Assembly: GCA_020438395.1 (NCBI GenBank)
Contig: JAGQUR010000025.1
Span: 24,720-88,719, forward strand
DNA from: Solirubrobacterales bacterium
GTDB taxonomy: Bacteria; Actinomycetota; Thermoleophilia; Solirubrobacterales; 70-9
Direction of reading: 5' to 3'
DNA length: 64,000 bases
The stretch's first letter is position 1; every line of letters begins with the position of its first letter. Below are positions 41,811 to 50,072 of this stretch, piece after piece. The position numbers were made by a program, and so were the translations under genes. The notes below the pieces were generated by a model. It did not search any database. It had not been told where the DNA came from and saw only the letters and a program-made list of their open reading frames with translations.

Positions 41811-42233
41811 ATGAAAGTCGGAACCGCACAGCTCTGGGTGCGAGACCAGGATGAGGCACTCGAGTTCTGGACGAAGAAGGTCGGACTCGAATTGAGGGTG
41901 GACGTGAGCCTTCCCGAACTGGGCGGGTTTCGCTGGCTGACCGTCGGCGCACCGGGGCAGGACGTCACCGTGGTGCTGATGGCGATTCCGGGCGAACCGG
42001 TGATGGATGCCGAGACCCGGGCCGAGGTCGGGAACCTGATGTCGAAGGGGTTCGCCGGGACCATTTTCCTCGCCACCGACGATTGCCGGAGCGATTACGA
42101 GGAACTGAAGTCACGCGGGGTGGAATTCACCTCGGAGCCGGAGGAGACCCCCTACGGAGTCGACTGTGGCTTCCGCGATCCCTCCGGCAACAGCATCCGG
42201 CTGACCCAGGTCAAGCCCGAATTCGCACCCTGA
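41811..42233 (+). CDS. VOC (glyoxalase/bleomycin-resistance) family protein
   Basis: The 140-residue protein has paired beta-alpha-beta-beta-beta units: AQLWVRDQDEALEFWTKKVGLELR, then FAGTIFLATDDCRSDYEELKSRGVEF and YGVDCGFRDPSGNSIRLTQ. VOC proteins can be metal enzymes, antibiotic-binding proteins or ligand sensors. The usual first metal His is replaced by Gln (AQLWV), which suggests binding rather than glyoxalase activity. Good Shine-Dalgarno (AGAGGAGAG) before the ATG. Its coupling to a sensor-less AraC regulator makes it a candidate ligand partner. Confidence 0.85.
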   Translation: MKVGTAQLWVRDQDEALEFWTKKVGLELRVDVSLPELGGFRWLTVGAPGQDVTVVLMAIPGEPVMDAETRAEVGNLMSKGFAGTIFLATDDCRSDYEELKSRGVEFTSEPEETPYGVDCGFRDPSGNSIRLTQVKPEFAP

Positions 42234-42282
42234 ACGGATTCGGGGCCACCGTCAATAGTGCGTGGGGGCACCCGGCCGGCAG

Positions 42283-42288
42283 TATGCT
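42283..42288 (+). promoter_or_regulatory. Leaderless -10 for the SQR-like gene
   Basis: TATGCT followed by GGCCGG (6 bases) and the GTG at 42295, which favours this start over the upstream in-frame one. Confidence 0.5.
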
Positions 42289-42294
42289 GGCCGG

Positions 42295-43422
42295 GTGAGC
42301 AGAAAGGTCCTGATCCTCGGAGCCGGATTCGCCGGTCTCGAACTGAGCACGATGCTTTCGGAGGAGTTGGGGGATGAAGTAGAGGTCACCGTGATCGACC
42401 GGGGAAACGGGTTCTCGTTCGGCTACTCGAAGCTCGACATGCTGTTTCGCGCTGCCAGCCTGGATTCGGTGCAGATCCCCTATTCGAATTTCACGAAATC
42501 CGGGGTCACTCTGGTGAGGGAGGAGATCACCGCGATCGACCCGGAGACGCGGACGGTCACCACGGACGCCGGAACCCACACCGCCGACGTGCTGGTGATC
42601 GCGCTCGGGGCCGACTATGACCTTGATGCGACCCCCGGCCTGGCCGAATACGGCCACGAGTTCTATTCCTTCGCCGGCGCCGAAGCCGCGGCCGGGCCGA
42701 TCGGCGAATTCAATTCGGGCAAGGCGGTGATCGCCGTCTGCGGGGCACCCTTCAAGTGCCCGCCCGCCCCCAGCGAATGCGCGCTGATGCTCAGCGACGA
42801 ACTCACCCGCCGGGGGGTGCGCGATGAGTGCGAGATCACCCTGACCATGCCGCTGCCCTCACCGGTGCCACCTTCACCGGAGACATCGGCCGCCCTCAAG
42901 GCCGAGTTCGCGGAACGGGGGATCGAGTTCTTCGGCGACAAGAGGCCCGAGAGGGTGGAGCCGGGACGGATCATCTACCGGGACGGCACCGAACTTCCCT
43001 TCGACCTTCTCCTCGGAGTGCCGAAGCACCGCGCCCCGGATGTGGTGATCGCTTCGGGCATGACCGAGGACGGGTACGTGACAGTCGACTCCGCAACGCT
43101 GAAGTCGAAGTACGAGAACGTGTACGCGGTGGGAGACGTCGCCACCGCCGGGGTTCCGAAGGCCGGGGTCTTCTCCGAAGGCGCCGCCAAGGTGGTCGCC
43201 CGCGAGCTGATCGCCGAAGCGAGGGGAGAGGAGCCCCCGGCCCCCTATGACGGCAAGGGCTCCTGCTACATCGAGTTCGGCGAGGACAGGATCGCCAGGG
43301 TCGACATCGACTTCCTCTCCGGTCCCGAGAGGACCGGAGTCTTCAACGCCCCGTCGCTGGAACTCCGTGACCAGAAGAACCAGTTCGGGTCCAGTCGCGA
43401 GTCCCGCTGGTTCGGACTCTGA
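42295..43422 (+). CDS. SQR/FCSD-like flavoprotein disulfide oxidoreductase
   Basis: The 375-residue protein has an N-terminal FAD motif (KVLILGAGFAGLELSTMLSEELG), the second dinucleotide region ending TADVLVIALGADYD, and YENVYAVGDVATAGVPKAGVFSEG for FAD ribityl binding. CGAPFKCPPAPSECALML holds two to three cysteines positioned like the redox Cys of sulfide:quinone reductases and flavocytochrome c sulfide dehydrogenases. It probably oxidises sulfide, persulfide or a thiol-like donor, or acts as an NADH:quinone reductase. A membrane protein gene follows after 4 bp. Confidence 0.83.
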   Translation: MSRKVLILGAGFAGLELSTMLSEELGDEVEVTVIDRGNGFSFGYSKLDMLFRAASLDSVQIPYSNFTKSGVTLVREEITAIDPETRTVTTDAGTHTADVLVIALGADYDLDATPGLAEYGHEFYSFAGAEAAAGPIGEFNSGKAVIAVCGAPFKCPPAPSECALMLSDELTRRGVRDECEITLTMPLPSPVPPSPETSAALKAEFAERGIEFFGDKRPERVEPGRIIYRDGTELPFDLLLGVPKHRAPDVVIASGMTEDGYVTVDSATLKSKYENVYAVGDVATAGVPKAGVFSEGAAKVVARELIAEARGEEPPAPYDGKGSCYIEFGEDRIARVDIDFLSGPERTGVFNAPSLELRDQKNQFGSSRESRWFGL

Positions 43423-43426
43423 GCCG

Positions 43427-43927
43427 ATGCCGGTTTCTGTAGCGGAGATCGGTGAATGGAGCGACTACTTCGTGGCGACCGCGGGGGCATCTGCCGCCCT
43501 GGCCGGTCTGGTCTTCGTCGCGATCTCGATCAACGTCGAACGGATCATCGGGCTGAAGGGGGTGGCCGAGCTGGGCCTGGTCACCCTGCTCCTGTTGATC
43601 GGGGTGCTGATCGTCTCGATGTTCGGACTGATCCCCGGGCAGTCCGAACACGCCCTGGGCGCCGAACTGTTGGTGCAGTCGCTGATCTGGTCGGCGGCGA
43701 TCGCCCACTTCGTCAACCGCAGTCTCGCCGGGGTGGGCGAGGGAGAAGGGAGGCTGGCCTCGAGACTGGTCCTGCCGCTGCTCGGAACCGTGCCCTATGT
43801 GGTCGGTTCGATCCTGCTCCTTGCCGGCAGTGACATGGCGATGTACTGGGTCTTCGCCGGCATGGTCGGGGCGATCATCGCCGCCGTCCTCAACGCCTGG
43901 GTGCTGCTGGTCGAGATCCTCCGCTGA
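43427..43927 (+). CDS. Small membrane protein coupled to the SQR-like gene
   Basis: From the ATG 4 bp after the upstream stop, the product is 166 residues with about five membrane helices (FVATAGASAALAGLVFVAISIN, LVTLLLLIGVLIVSMFGLIPG, SLIWSAAIAHFVN, then PLLGTVPYVVGSILLLAG and MAMYWVFAGMVGAIIAAVL). I recognise no named family; similar proteins are annotated only as hypothetical. It may anchor the flavoprotein at the membrane or be an independent quinone- or ion-handling protein. Basis: tight operon spacing. Confidence 0.68.
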   Translation: MPVSVAEIGEWSDYFVATAGASAALAGLVFVAISINVERIIGLKGVAELGLVTLLLLIGVLIVSMFGLIPGQSEHALGAELLVQSLIWSAAIAHFVNRSLAGVGEGEGRLASRLVLPLLGTVPYVVGSILLLAGSDMAMYWVFAGMVGAIIAAVLNAWVLLVEILR

Positions 43928-43928
43928 G

Positions 43929-43956
43929 GATCGCCCCCGGCTTTCCGGAGGCGATC
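43929..43956. terminator. Convergent terminator hairpin
   Basis: GATCGCC pairs with GGCGATC, then one mismatch, then CCGG-CTTT-CCGG. The 28-base hairpin sits in the 42-bp gap between converging genes and can serve both strands. Confidence 0.6.
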
Positions 43957-43969
43957 ACTCATGCGGTAA

Positions 43970-45889
43970 TCACTCAACCCTGAAGGCGCCCCGCATCAGC
44001 GGGTGGATCCGGCAGAAGAAGGTGTAGGTGCCCTTCGGCAGGTTGGCCGGGGTCGACCATTCCGTGTAGCCGACGGTCGGTTCCTGTCCCGGCCCCATCT
44101 GCCCCGATTCGAACTGGTACTTGCCGTTCGGGATCGGGTAGGAAATGCCGGTCGACTTGTTGCAGGGCGTCGCGCAGGAAGTGATCGAGTGCCAGACCTC
44201 GTTCGTGATGTCCGAGTCGGAGAGCTTGAACGTGAACGACTGGCCCTGCTTGACCACCGGCGGACGGCCCAGCGCACCTGGCAGGCGGAAGTCGGCACCG
44301 TTGTAGACGAAGTCGCTGATCGTGAACGGGCCACCGGTCTCGCTGCCGTCCGGCAACTTGGTCGGATCGGGGCCGACCAGCTTGCTGCCGTTCTTGCCCG
44401 ATTCGCCGCCGTAATCCTCGTTCTCCTTGAGGTGCGGATGGTTCAGGACCCCTTCGGTGTCGACCCTGGTCACATACGGGTCGGGAGCGCTGGCGGGATC
44501 CGAATTGCCGGGGACCGCCTGGATAGCGGAGTCGCGAGCCCAGTAGACGATGTTGATTCCCATCGACTCGGGCCAGGAAGCGCGCTTGGTCTCGTAGGTG
44601 GTCTGGAGATCCAGCTTGTCTCCGGCCTTGACCCGTACCCGCCAGTCATTGTCGGTGCTGTACATCGCCATGTCCCAGGAAATCGGTCCCCGGGGGTCGA
44701 AGTACTTCGCCTTCGAGTTGAAGAGGTGGACCCGGTTGCCGTCATCGACCTGCGGCTGGGTGGCCCGGCAGGCCGCGTCGCGGGCGCGCTCGGCCTTGTC
44801 CTTCGCCTCGACCTTGTTCAGCTTCTTCTGGTTCCGGGCCTTGAGGCGCTTGACCTTGGCGATCATCTTCGCGTTCGCCTTCTTCTTGCGCTTGAGCTTG
44901 CCGATCTGGCTCTTGCTGCCGGCGCTGTGTCCGCGCCTGGCGGCCGACTTCCGGATCTTCTTCTGGGTCCGGGTCATCTTCGCGTTGCGCTTCTTGATCT
45001 TCTTGATCTTCGCGGCGAGGCTCACCTTCTTCTTGCGCAGCGGCTTGAGCTGGTCGGCGTAGGAGATCCTCTCGGGGCAACTCGGGCCCTGGTAGGAGGC
45101 GCCATCCCGGCGGAGGTAGAGGTTGGTCGAGAGGCCGCCCGTGTGTACGTGACCGGTCGTCCCGATCAGAACGCCGTCGGCGGGAATCGTCTTGACGTTC
45201 AGCTGCTGTCCGGGAGGGTAAGCGTTCGGATCGTCCTGCGGATAGGTGAACTTGCCATCGGCGCCGCCGCTGCCGCGCCAGACGTCGAAGACCGGGTAGA
45301 TGCCCTTCTGGACGTCCATCCAGATCGGACGTGCCCTGACGATGTTCGCCGCTTCCGGGGCCGAGTCCGGAATGAAGTCGATCGTGTACTCGAAGTAGAG
45401 CTGCATCGCTTCCGGCGTGAGGTTGTGGATCATGTCGTTGAGCATCCACCCCTCGTTGGTCTTGTACCGGTAGCCGAAGCCGTCCGGGAGGTCGAGGATG
45501 GTCTTTTCTTCGCCGGTCGCGTAGAAGTTCTCGCCGGTCGAGGCGTTGATCCAGACTCCGTGGTGGAACATCACCTTGCTCGACTTGGGAATCGATCCGT
45601 CTCCGTAGACGAGGTCCGGCTTGATCCTGGTGATCCAGCCGTTGACGCCGGGGCGTGAGGCACCCGTAATCGGCCGGAAGACGATGCGGTTCTGTCCGGG
45701 GGTCACGTCCACCGGGCCAAGGCGGTAAGTGGTGCGCTGGACTCCGCTGGGCAGGGATTCCGTTGAATAGATCTCGGCGCGGGCACCGCTCGCGAGCCCC
45801 ATCAGGGCCGTAACGGCGGCAAGCAGCACTACGGTTGCGAGGGCCATGCGACCGCCCGCGTTTGATGTTTCGGTCCTACCGATTCCCAT
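43970..45889 (-). CDS. Exported PHM/SURNod19-like copper protein with C-terminal cupredoxin (paralogue A)
   Basis: The 639-residue protein starts at an ATG after a good GGGAGAGG, with a signal sequence ending about GLASGARA. The core has the ordered motifs SSKVMFHHGVWI (His109, His110), MIHNLTPEAM (His155), TGHVHTGGL (His247, His249) and SWDMAMY (Met407/Met409), the ligand order of PHM/DBH-type two-copper monooxygenases. A Lys/Arg-rich insert (about 283-370) lies between HxH and the Met. The last ~110 residues are a cupredoxin with His567, Cys626, His629 and Met632 (FFCRIHPLMRG) and a likely disulfide (SCATPC). The family is not one I can name with confidence. Paralogue B lies 2.5 kb away. 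Confidence 0.75.
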   Translation of the reverse strand: MGIGRTETSNAGGRMALATVVLLAAVTALMGLASGARAEIYSTESLPSGVQRTTYRLGPVDVTPGQNRIVFRPITGASRPGVNGWITRIKPDLVYGDGSIPKSSKVMFHHGVWINASTGENFYATGEEKTILDLPDGFGYRYKTNEGWMLNDMIHNLTPEAMQLYFEYTIDFIPDSAPEAANIVRARPIWMDVQKGIYPVFDVWRGSGGADGKFTYPQDDPNAYPPGQQLNVKTIPADGVLIGTTGHVHTGGLSTNLYLRRDGASYQGPSCPERISYADQLKPLRKKKVSLAAKIKKIKKRNAKMTRTQKKIRKSAARRGHSAGSKSQIGKLKRKKKANAKMIAKVKRLKARNQKKLNKVEAKDKAERARDAACRATQPQVDDGNRVHLFNSKAKYFDPRGPISWDMAMYSTDNDWRVRVKAGDKLDLQTTYETKRASWPESMGINIVYWARDSAIQAVPGNSDPASAPDPYVTRVDTEGVLNHPHLKENEDYGGESGKNGSKLVGPDPTKLPDGSETGGPFTISDFVYNGADFRLPGALGRPPVVKQGQSFTFKLSDSDITNEVWHSITSCATPCNKSTGISYPIPNGKYQFESGQMGPGQEPTVGYTEWSTPANLPKGTYTFFCRIHPLMRGAFRVE

Positions 45890-45999
45890 CAACCTCTCCC
45901 GGTTCGTTCGGACAACGAGACCTTCACGTTACCCCAATAACCGGCAGCGGGCAGTCGGGTTGCGTTCCGGGAGAGAGATTGGCCGGTGCGGGCCGGGAC

Positions 46000-47574
46000 T
46001 CACCAGGTGTCGACGAAGCGATGCGGAGGCCGGTCGGCGATCCGCTGCGGCGCCGCCGCCAGGGTGGCGGCGATGACTGATCGGGTCTCGGCCGGATCGA
46101 TCACGTCGTCGATCTCGAAGAGCTGGGCGGCGTTCATTGCCCGGGCGTTCTGCTCCGCCATCGCGGTCAGTTCGCGAACGCGTGCTTCCCGCTCGGCTTC
46201 GTCGGCGATCGCCTCGAGGTCCCTCCGCATCGCGAGCCGGACCGCACCCTCGAGACCCATCGGCCCCAGGTGGGCGCTTGGCCAGGCGACGGTGAGCAGC
46301 GGTTCATGCAGGCTGCCGCCGACCATCGCCTGGGCTCCGAGGCCGTAGGCACGGCGCAGGATGATCGAGACCAGCGGCACCGTCAGAGCGGCACCGGCGA
46401 CCAGCAGCCTGGAGGTGTGGCGGACCAGCGCCGTCTGCTCGTGGTCCGGGCCGACCATGAACCCCGGTGTGTCGACCAGTGAGATCACCGGGAGCCCGAA
46501 GGTCTCGCAGAGCTGGAGGAAACGGGCCGCCTTGTCGGCGGAATCGCTGGTAATCGTCCCCGCCATGTGGCGGGAGTCGTTGGCGAGGATGCCGACCGGG
46601 CGGCCCTCGATCCGGGCCAGCGCGGTGACCATCTCGGGGGCGAACTTCTCGCGCAGGAAGGTCACCGATTCCGGATCCGCGACGGTCTCGATCACCGGAC
46701 GCACGTCAAAGGCGCGCCGCTCGCGTTCGGGGACCATTTCCCGCAGCGTCGTCTGGTCGGGGTCGTCGCCGGGGACCCAGGGCGTGCGGCCCTGGAAATA
46801 GGCGATCAGCTTCTTTGCCGCGGCCACGGCTTCGGCCTCGTCCGCGACGACGAGGTCGAGGACCCCGTTCGCTTCCTGCATCGGGGCAGGCCCGACATCG
46901 TCCGGGTCGACCTCGCCGAGCCCCCCGCCGGCGATCATCGCCGGGCCGCCCATGCCGAGCGACGAGTCCTCGGTCGCAACGATCAGGTCGGCGCAACCGG
47001 CGATCACCGCGTTACCGGCGAAGCAGCGTCCCTTGACGATCGCGACCCGCGGAACCAGTCCGGAAAGCTTCGCCCAGAGTGCGAAGGCCCTGACCTGCAG
47101 TGCCGAGACCGCCGGAAAGTCGGTGTCCCCGGGTCGGCCGCCCCCGCCCTCGGCGAAAAAGATCGTCGGCAGGCGGGTCTTTTCGATCAGTTCGAAGAGG
47201 CGGTCCTTCTTCAGGTGTCCGACCGCGCCCTGGGTGCCGGCCAGGACCGTGTAGTCGTAGGACAGAACGGCGCAGCGCGCAGCTTCACCAAAGAGATCGC
47301 CGTTGACGCTTGCCGTGCCGGCGATGAGTCCGTCGGCCGGTGTACGGGCGATCAGATCTTCCGTCTCGAAGCGGGCCCGCTGCGGGGCAATCGCGTATCG
47401 GCCGTATTCGACGAAGCTGCCGGCGTCGACCAGGTCGTCGAGATTCTCGCGGGCGGTACGCCCGCCTCGCTCGTGGCGGCGATCCACGGCGTCAGGCCGC
47501 GCCTCGTCCAGGGTGAGAGAGCGGCGGCGTCTGAGCTCGGTCAGATCTGGCCGTTCTTCAGGGCTCTGCGACAT
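46000..47574 (-). CDS. Acyl-CoA carboxylase carboxyltransferase (beta-type) subunit
   Basis: The 524-residue carboxyltransferase has the paired crotonase-like halves of the propionyl/acetyl-CoA carboxylase beta family: RARFETEDLIARTPADGLIAGTA, IEKTRLPTIFFAEGGGGRPG, the oxyanion turn GRCFAGNAVIAGCADLIVA, then GLPVISLVDTPGFMVGPDHE and RRAYGLGAQAMVGG. It transfers carboxyl from biotin to an acyl-CoA and needs a biotin carboxylase/BCCP partner not seen here. It lies between the two copper-protein paralogues, divergent from the small cupredoxin gene by 66 bp; whether this is functional or accidental is unknown. Confidence 0.9.
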   Translation of the reverse strand: MSQSPEERPDLTELRRRRSLTLDEARPDAVDRRHERGGRTARENLDDLVDAGSFVEYGRYAIAPQRARFETEDLIARTPADGLIAGTASVNGDLFGEAARCAVLSYDYTVLAGTQGAVGHLKKDRLFELIEKTRLPTIFFAEGGGGRPGDTDFPAVSALQVRAFALWAKLSGLVPRVAIVKGRCFAGNAVIAGCADLIVATEDSSLGMGGPAMIAGGGLGEVDPDDVGPAPMQEANGVLDLVVADEAEAVAAAKKLIAYFQGRTPWVPGDDPDQTTLREMVPERERRAFDVRPVIETVADPESVTFLREKFAPEMVTALARIEGRPVGILANDSRHMAGTITSDSADKAARFLQLCETFGLPVISLVDTPGFMVGPDHEQTALVRHTSRLLVAGAALTVPLVSIILRRAYGLGAQAMVGGSLHEPLLTVAWPSAHLGPMGLEGAVRLAMRRDLEAIADEAEREARVRELTAMAEQNARAMNAAQLFEIDDVIDPAETRSVIAATLAAAPQRIADRPPHRFVDTW

Positions 47575-47640
47575 TCCCGAAAACTGTCACATCCCGGCAA
47601 TTTCTGCGCGCAGAGTTGATATGCGTCATGATGTATTCCG

Positions 47641-48348
47641 ATGGGAGGGATTGGTTCCAGAATTGCATTGGGGCTGGCGGTCGGTATGGCTGCCTTCGTG
47701 GCCTGCCTGGGCGCCGCCGAGGCGCTGGCTCCGGAGAGCGGGACCGTGATCGCCTCCGACCCGACCTGCTGTACCTATTTGCCGGGACCCTACGCGCAGG
47801 ACCAGGGTCAGGCTGCGTACTTCGACAACACCGCTTCGACCACCTACCACGACGTTCAGGCCAAGGGGAACGGCCCGGACGGCAAGCCGCTCTTCTCGAT
47901 GACCAGCCTGGCGCCGGGCGGATCAATCCTGCGGGTGAACGGAACTGAATACCTGAAGCCGGGGAGTTACCCGTTCTACTGCACGCTTCACGGAGCGGCG
48001 ATGAGCGGAACCCTGATCATCAACGACGCCGGCACCGCGGTTGCCCGTCCTTCGGTCAAGGTTTCGATCCCCGCCCAGAAGCTCCGGAAGGTCCGCAAGT
48101 CCGGGGTGAAGGTGAAGGTCAAGGCACTCACTGCAAGCAAGGGTGTGTTCCTGTTCGCGAAGAAGGGCAAGGTGACCCTCGGGTCAAAGCGCGGTCTGAG
48201 CCTGAACGCCGGCCAGTCGAAGACGCTCACCCTGCGGCTGACCAAGGCGGGGCGCAAGGCGATCAAGAAGGGCAAGTCCGCGAAGATCAAGGTCAGCGCT
48301 TCGGTCCCCTTCGGAAAGACCTCCACCGCCAGCCGAAAGGTGAAGTGA
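47641..48348 (+). CDS. Exported small blue-copper (cupredoxin) protein with basic C-terminal domain
   Basis: The 235-residue protein has a signal peptide (ALGLAVGMAAFVACLGAAEA), then a cupredoxin domain. Candidate type 1 copper ligands are His70 (TTYHDV) and Cys114, His117, Met121 (FYCTLHGAAMSG). The C-terminal ~100 residues (from about 135) are a basic beta domain (VRKSGVKVKVKAL, LRLTKAGRKAIKKGKSAK) like the tails of other exported proteins here. It probably carries electrons outside the membrane, and the next gene (paralogue B) starts 4 bp later, so it is a natural electron partner for it. The electron-partner role is inferred. Confidence 0.78.
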   Translation: MGGIGSRIALGLAVGMAAFVACLGAAEALAPESGTVIASDPTCCTYLPGPYAQDQGQAAYFDNTASTTYHDVQAKGNGPDGKPLFSMTSLAPGGSILRVNGTEYLKPGSYPFYCTLHGAAMSGTLIINDAGTAVARPSVKVSIPAQKLRKVRKSGVKVKVKALTASKGVFLFAKKGKVTLGSKRGLSLNAGQSKTLTLRLTKAGRKAIKKGKSAKIKVSASVPFGKTSTASRKVK

Positions 48349-48352
48349 TCGG

Positions 48353-50059
48353 TTGACCCCCCGCAAGCTCGTCCTCGCAGTACTCGCTCTCTCAGTCATC
48401 TTCATTCTGCCCCAGTCTGCCTCGGCACTTCTGCCGCACAGCACCACCACCAGGCTCGCAAACGGAGCCGAGCGGATCACCTACCGGGTTGGCCCGCTGA
48501 CCGTAACCCCGGGCCAGAACAGAATCGCCTTCCGGCCCATGACCGGGGTCGAGAAGCCGGATGTGGACGGCTGGATCACACGGATCAAGCCGGACATGGT
48601 CAGGGAGGACGGCTCGATCCCGCTTTCGAGCAAAGTCATGTTCCACCACGGGGTATGGATCAATTACAGCCGGACCGACGCCACCGCGGGCGGGCCCGAA
48701 CGGTTCTTCGCGACCGGCGAGGAAAAGACGATCACCCAGTTCCCTCCGGGGTACGGCTACCAGTACAAGAAGTCCGACGTGTGGATCCTCAACCACATGA
48801 TCCACAACCTCACGCCGGAAGCGATGACGCTTTACGCGACCTACACCATCGACTTCATTCCGGCCGACTCGCCGGCCGCCGACGGCATCAAGCCGGTCAC
48901 GCCGATCTGGATGGACGTGGACAACGGCAGCATCTACCCGGTCTTCGACGTCTGGCGTCACAGCGGCGACAAGGACGGCAAGTTCACCTACCCCGACGAG
49001 GCGAAGAACCCGTACCCGAACGGGGACGAGAAGAACAAGTGGACCGTTGATCGTGACGGCGTCCTGCTCTCGACAGCGGGTCACGTCCACACCGGTGGTC
49101 TCTACACCGACCTCTACCTACAGCGGCCTGGCGCGAAGTACGCCGGACCGAAGTGCGCCAAGCCGAAGGTGCTGAAGAAGAAGGCCCGCCCGCTGCAGGC
49201 GGTGAGCAGCAATGCGAAGCGCAAGGCCATCCGGAAGAAGAATCGTGCCCTGGCAAAGCGCAAGGCTGCGGCAAAGAAGAAGTACAAGGCCTGCAAGTCG
49301 ACGCAGCCGAACGTAAACGGCAACAAGGTCCACCTCTACCGGTCCCGGGCCAAGTACTTCGAGCCGGCCGGACCCGTCTCCTGGGACATGGCGATGTACG
49401 GCTCACCAGAGAACTGGAAGGTCGAAGTCAAGAAGGGCGACGTGCTCTCCACCAATGCCACCTACGAGACGAAGATCGCCTCCTGGCCGGAGTCGATGGG
49501 CATCATGGTCGTCTACATGGCCGAAGGCGAGCACGGGCGCGACCCCTACAAGACGAGGGTCGATTACAAGGGGCGGCTGATTCACGGCCACTACAACGAG
49601 AACAACGACCACGGCGGAGGTCTGCCGGTGGTCGGCCGTGATCCGACCAGGCTTCCCGACGGTGCCACCGCGGGTTCGAACCCGTTCGTCATCAGTGACT
49701 TCGTCTACAACGGTGCCGACTTCCGGCTGCCCGGGGCCGCCGGCCGTCCGCCGACCGTCAAGCAGGGCAAGAGCATCCGCTTCGAGCTTTCCGATGCCGA
49801 CGTCGGCCAGCAGATCTGGCATTCGCTGACTTCATGCAAGACGCCGTGTAACAAGTCGACCGGCATCGCCTACCCGATCGCCGACGGCAAGTTCCAGTTC
49901 GAATCGGGCCAGCTCGGTGACCTGCCGGGTGAGGGACAGGCCGACGCGCCGACCGTGGGACGCACCTACTGGCAGACCCCGAAGAACCTGCCGAAGGGCA
50001 CCTACACCTTCTTCTGCCGCATCCATCCGCTGATGCGCGGCGCCTTCCGCGTGGACTGA
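48353..50059 (+). CDS. Exported PHM/SURNod19-like copper protein with C-terminal cupredoxin (paralogue B)
   Basis: The 568-residue protein has a TTG start 4 bp after the cupredoxin gene, with an AAAGGTG Shine-Dalgarno. A signal peptide (residues 1-26) is followed by the same motif order as paralogue A: His98-His99, His151, His244/His246 (AGHVHTGGL), and Met346/Met348 in SWDMAMY. The Lys/Arg-rich insert is shorter (about 270-314). The C-terminal cupredoxin has His490, Cys555, His558 and Met561. N- and C-terminal halves align closely with A (WITRIKPD, FRLPGA.GRPP.VKQG), but the insert is unalignable. A copper oxygenase fed by its own blue-copper domain is the inferred role. Confidence 0.78.
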   Translation: MTPRKLVLAVLALSVIFILPQSASALLPHSTTTRLANGAERITYRVGPLTVTPGQNRIAFRPMTGVEKPDVDGWITRIKPDMVREDGSIPLSSKVMFHHGVWINYSRTDATAGGPERFFATGEEKTITQFPPGYGYQYKKSDVWILNHMIHNLTPEAMTLYATYTIDFIPADSPAADGIKPVTPIWMDVDNGSIYPVFDVWRHSGDKDGKFTYPDEAKNPYPNGDEKNKWTVDRDGVLLSTAGHVHTGGLYTDLYLQRPGAKYAGPKCAKPKVLKKKARPLQAVSSNAKRKAIRKKNRALAKRKAAAKKKYKACKSTQPNVNGNKVHLYRSRAKYFEPAGPVSWDMAMYGSPENWKVEVKKGDVLSTNATYETKIASWPESMGIMVVYMAEGEHGRDPYKTRVDYKGRLIHGHYNENNDHGGGLPVVGRDPTRLPDGATAGSNPFVISDFVYNGADFRLPGAAGRPPTVKQGKSIRFELSDADVGQQIWHSLTSCKTPCNKSTGIAYPIADGKFQFESGQLGDLPGEGQADAPTVGRTYWQTPKNLPKGTYTFFCRIHPLMRGAFRVD

Positions 50060-50072
50060 CCCGGACCGGACG

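Noticed and set aside
44003..45658. Long plus-strand frame opposite copper paralogue A
   Set aside because: The minus-strand frame has a signal peptide, conserved metal motifs and a paralogue; the plus-strand product is Val/Leu/Arg-rich and unlike any protein.
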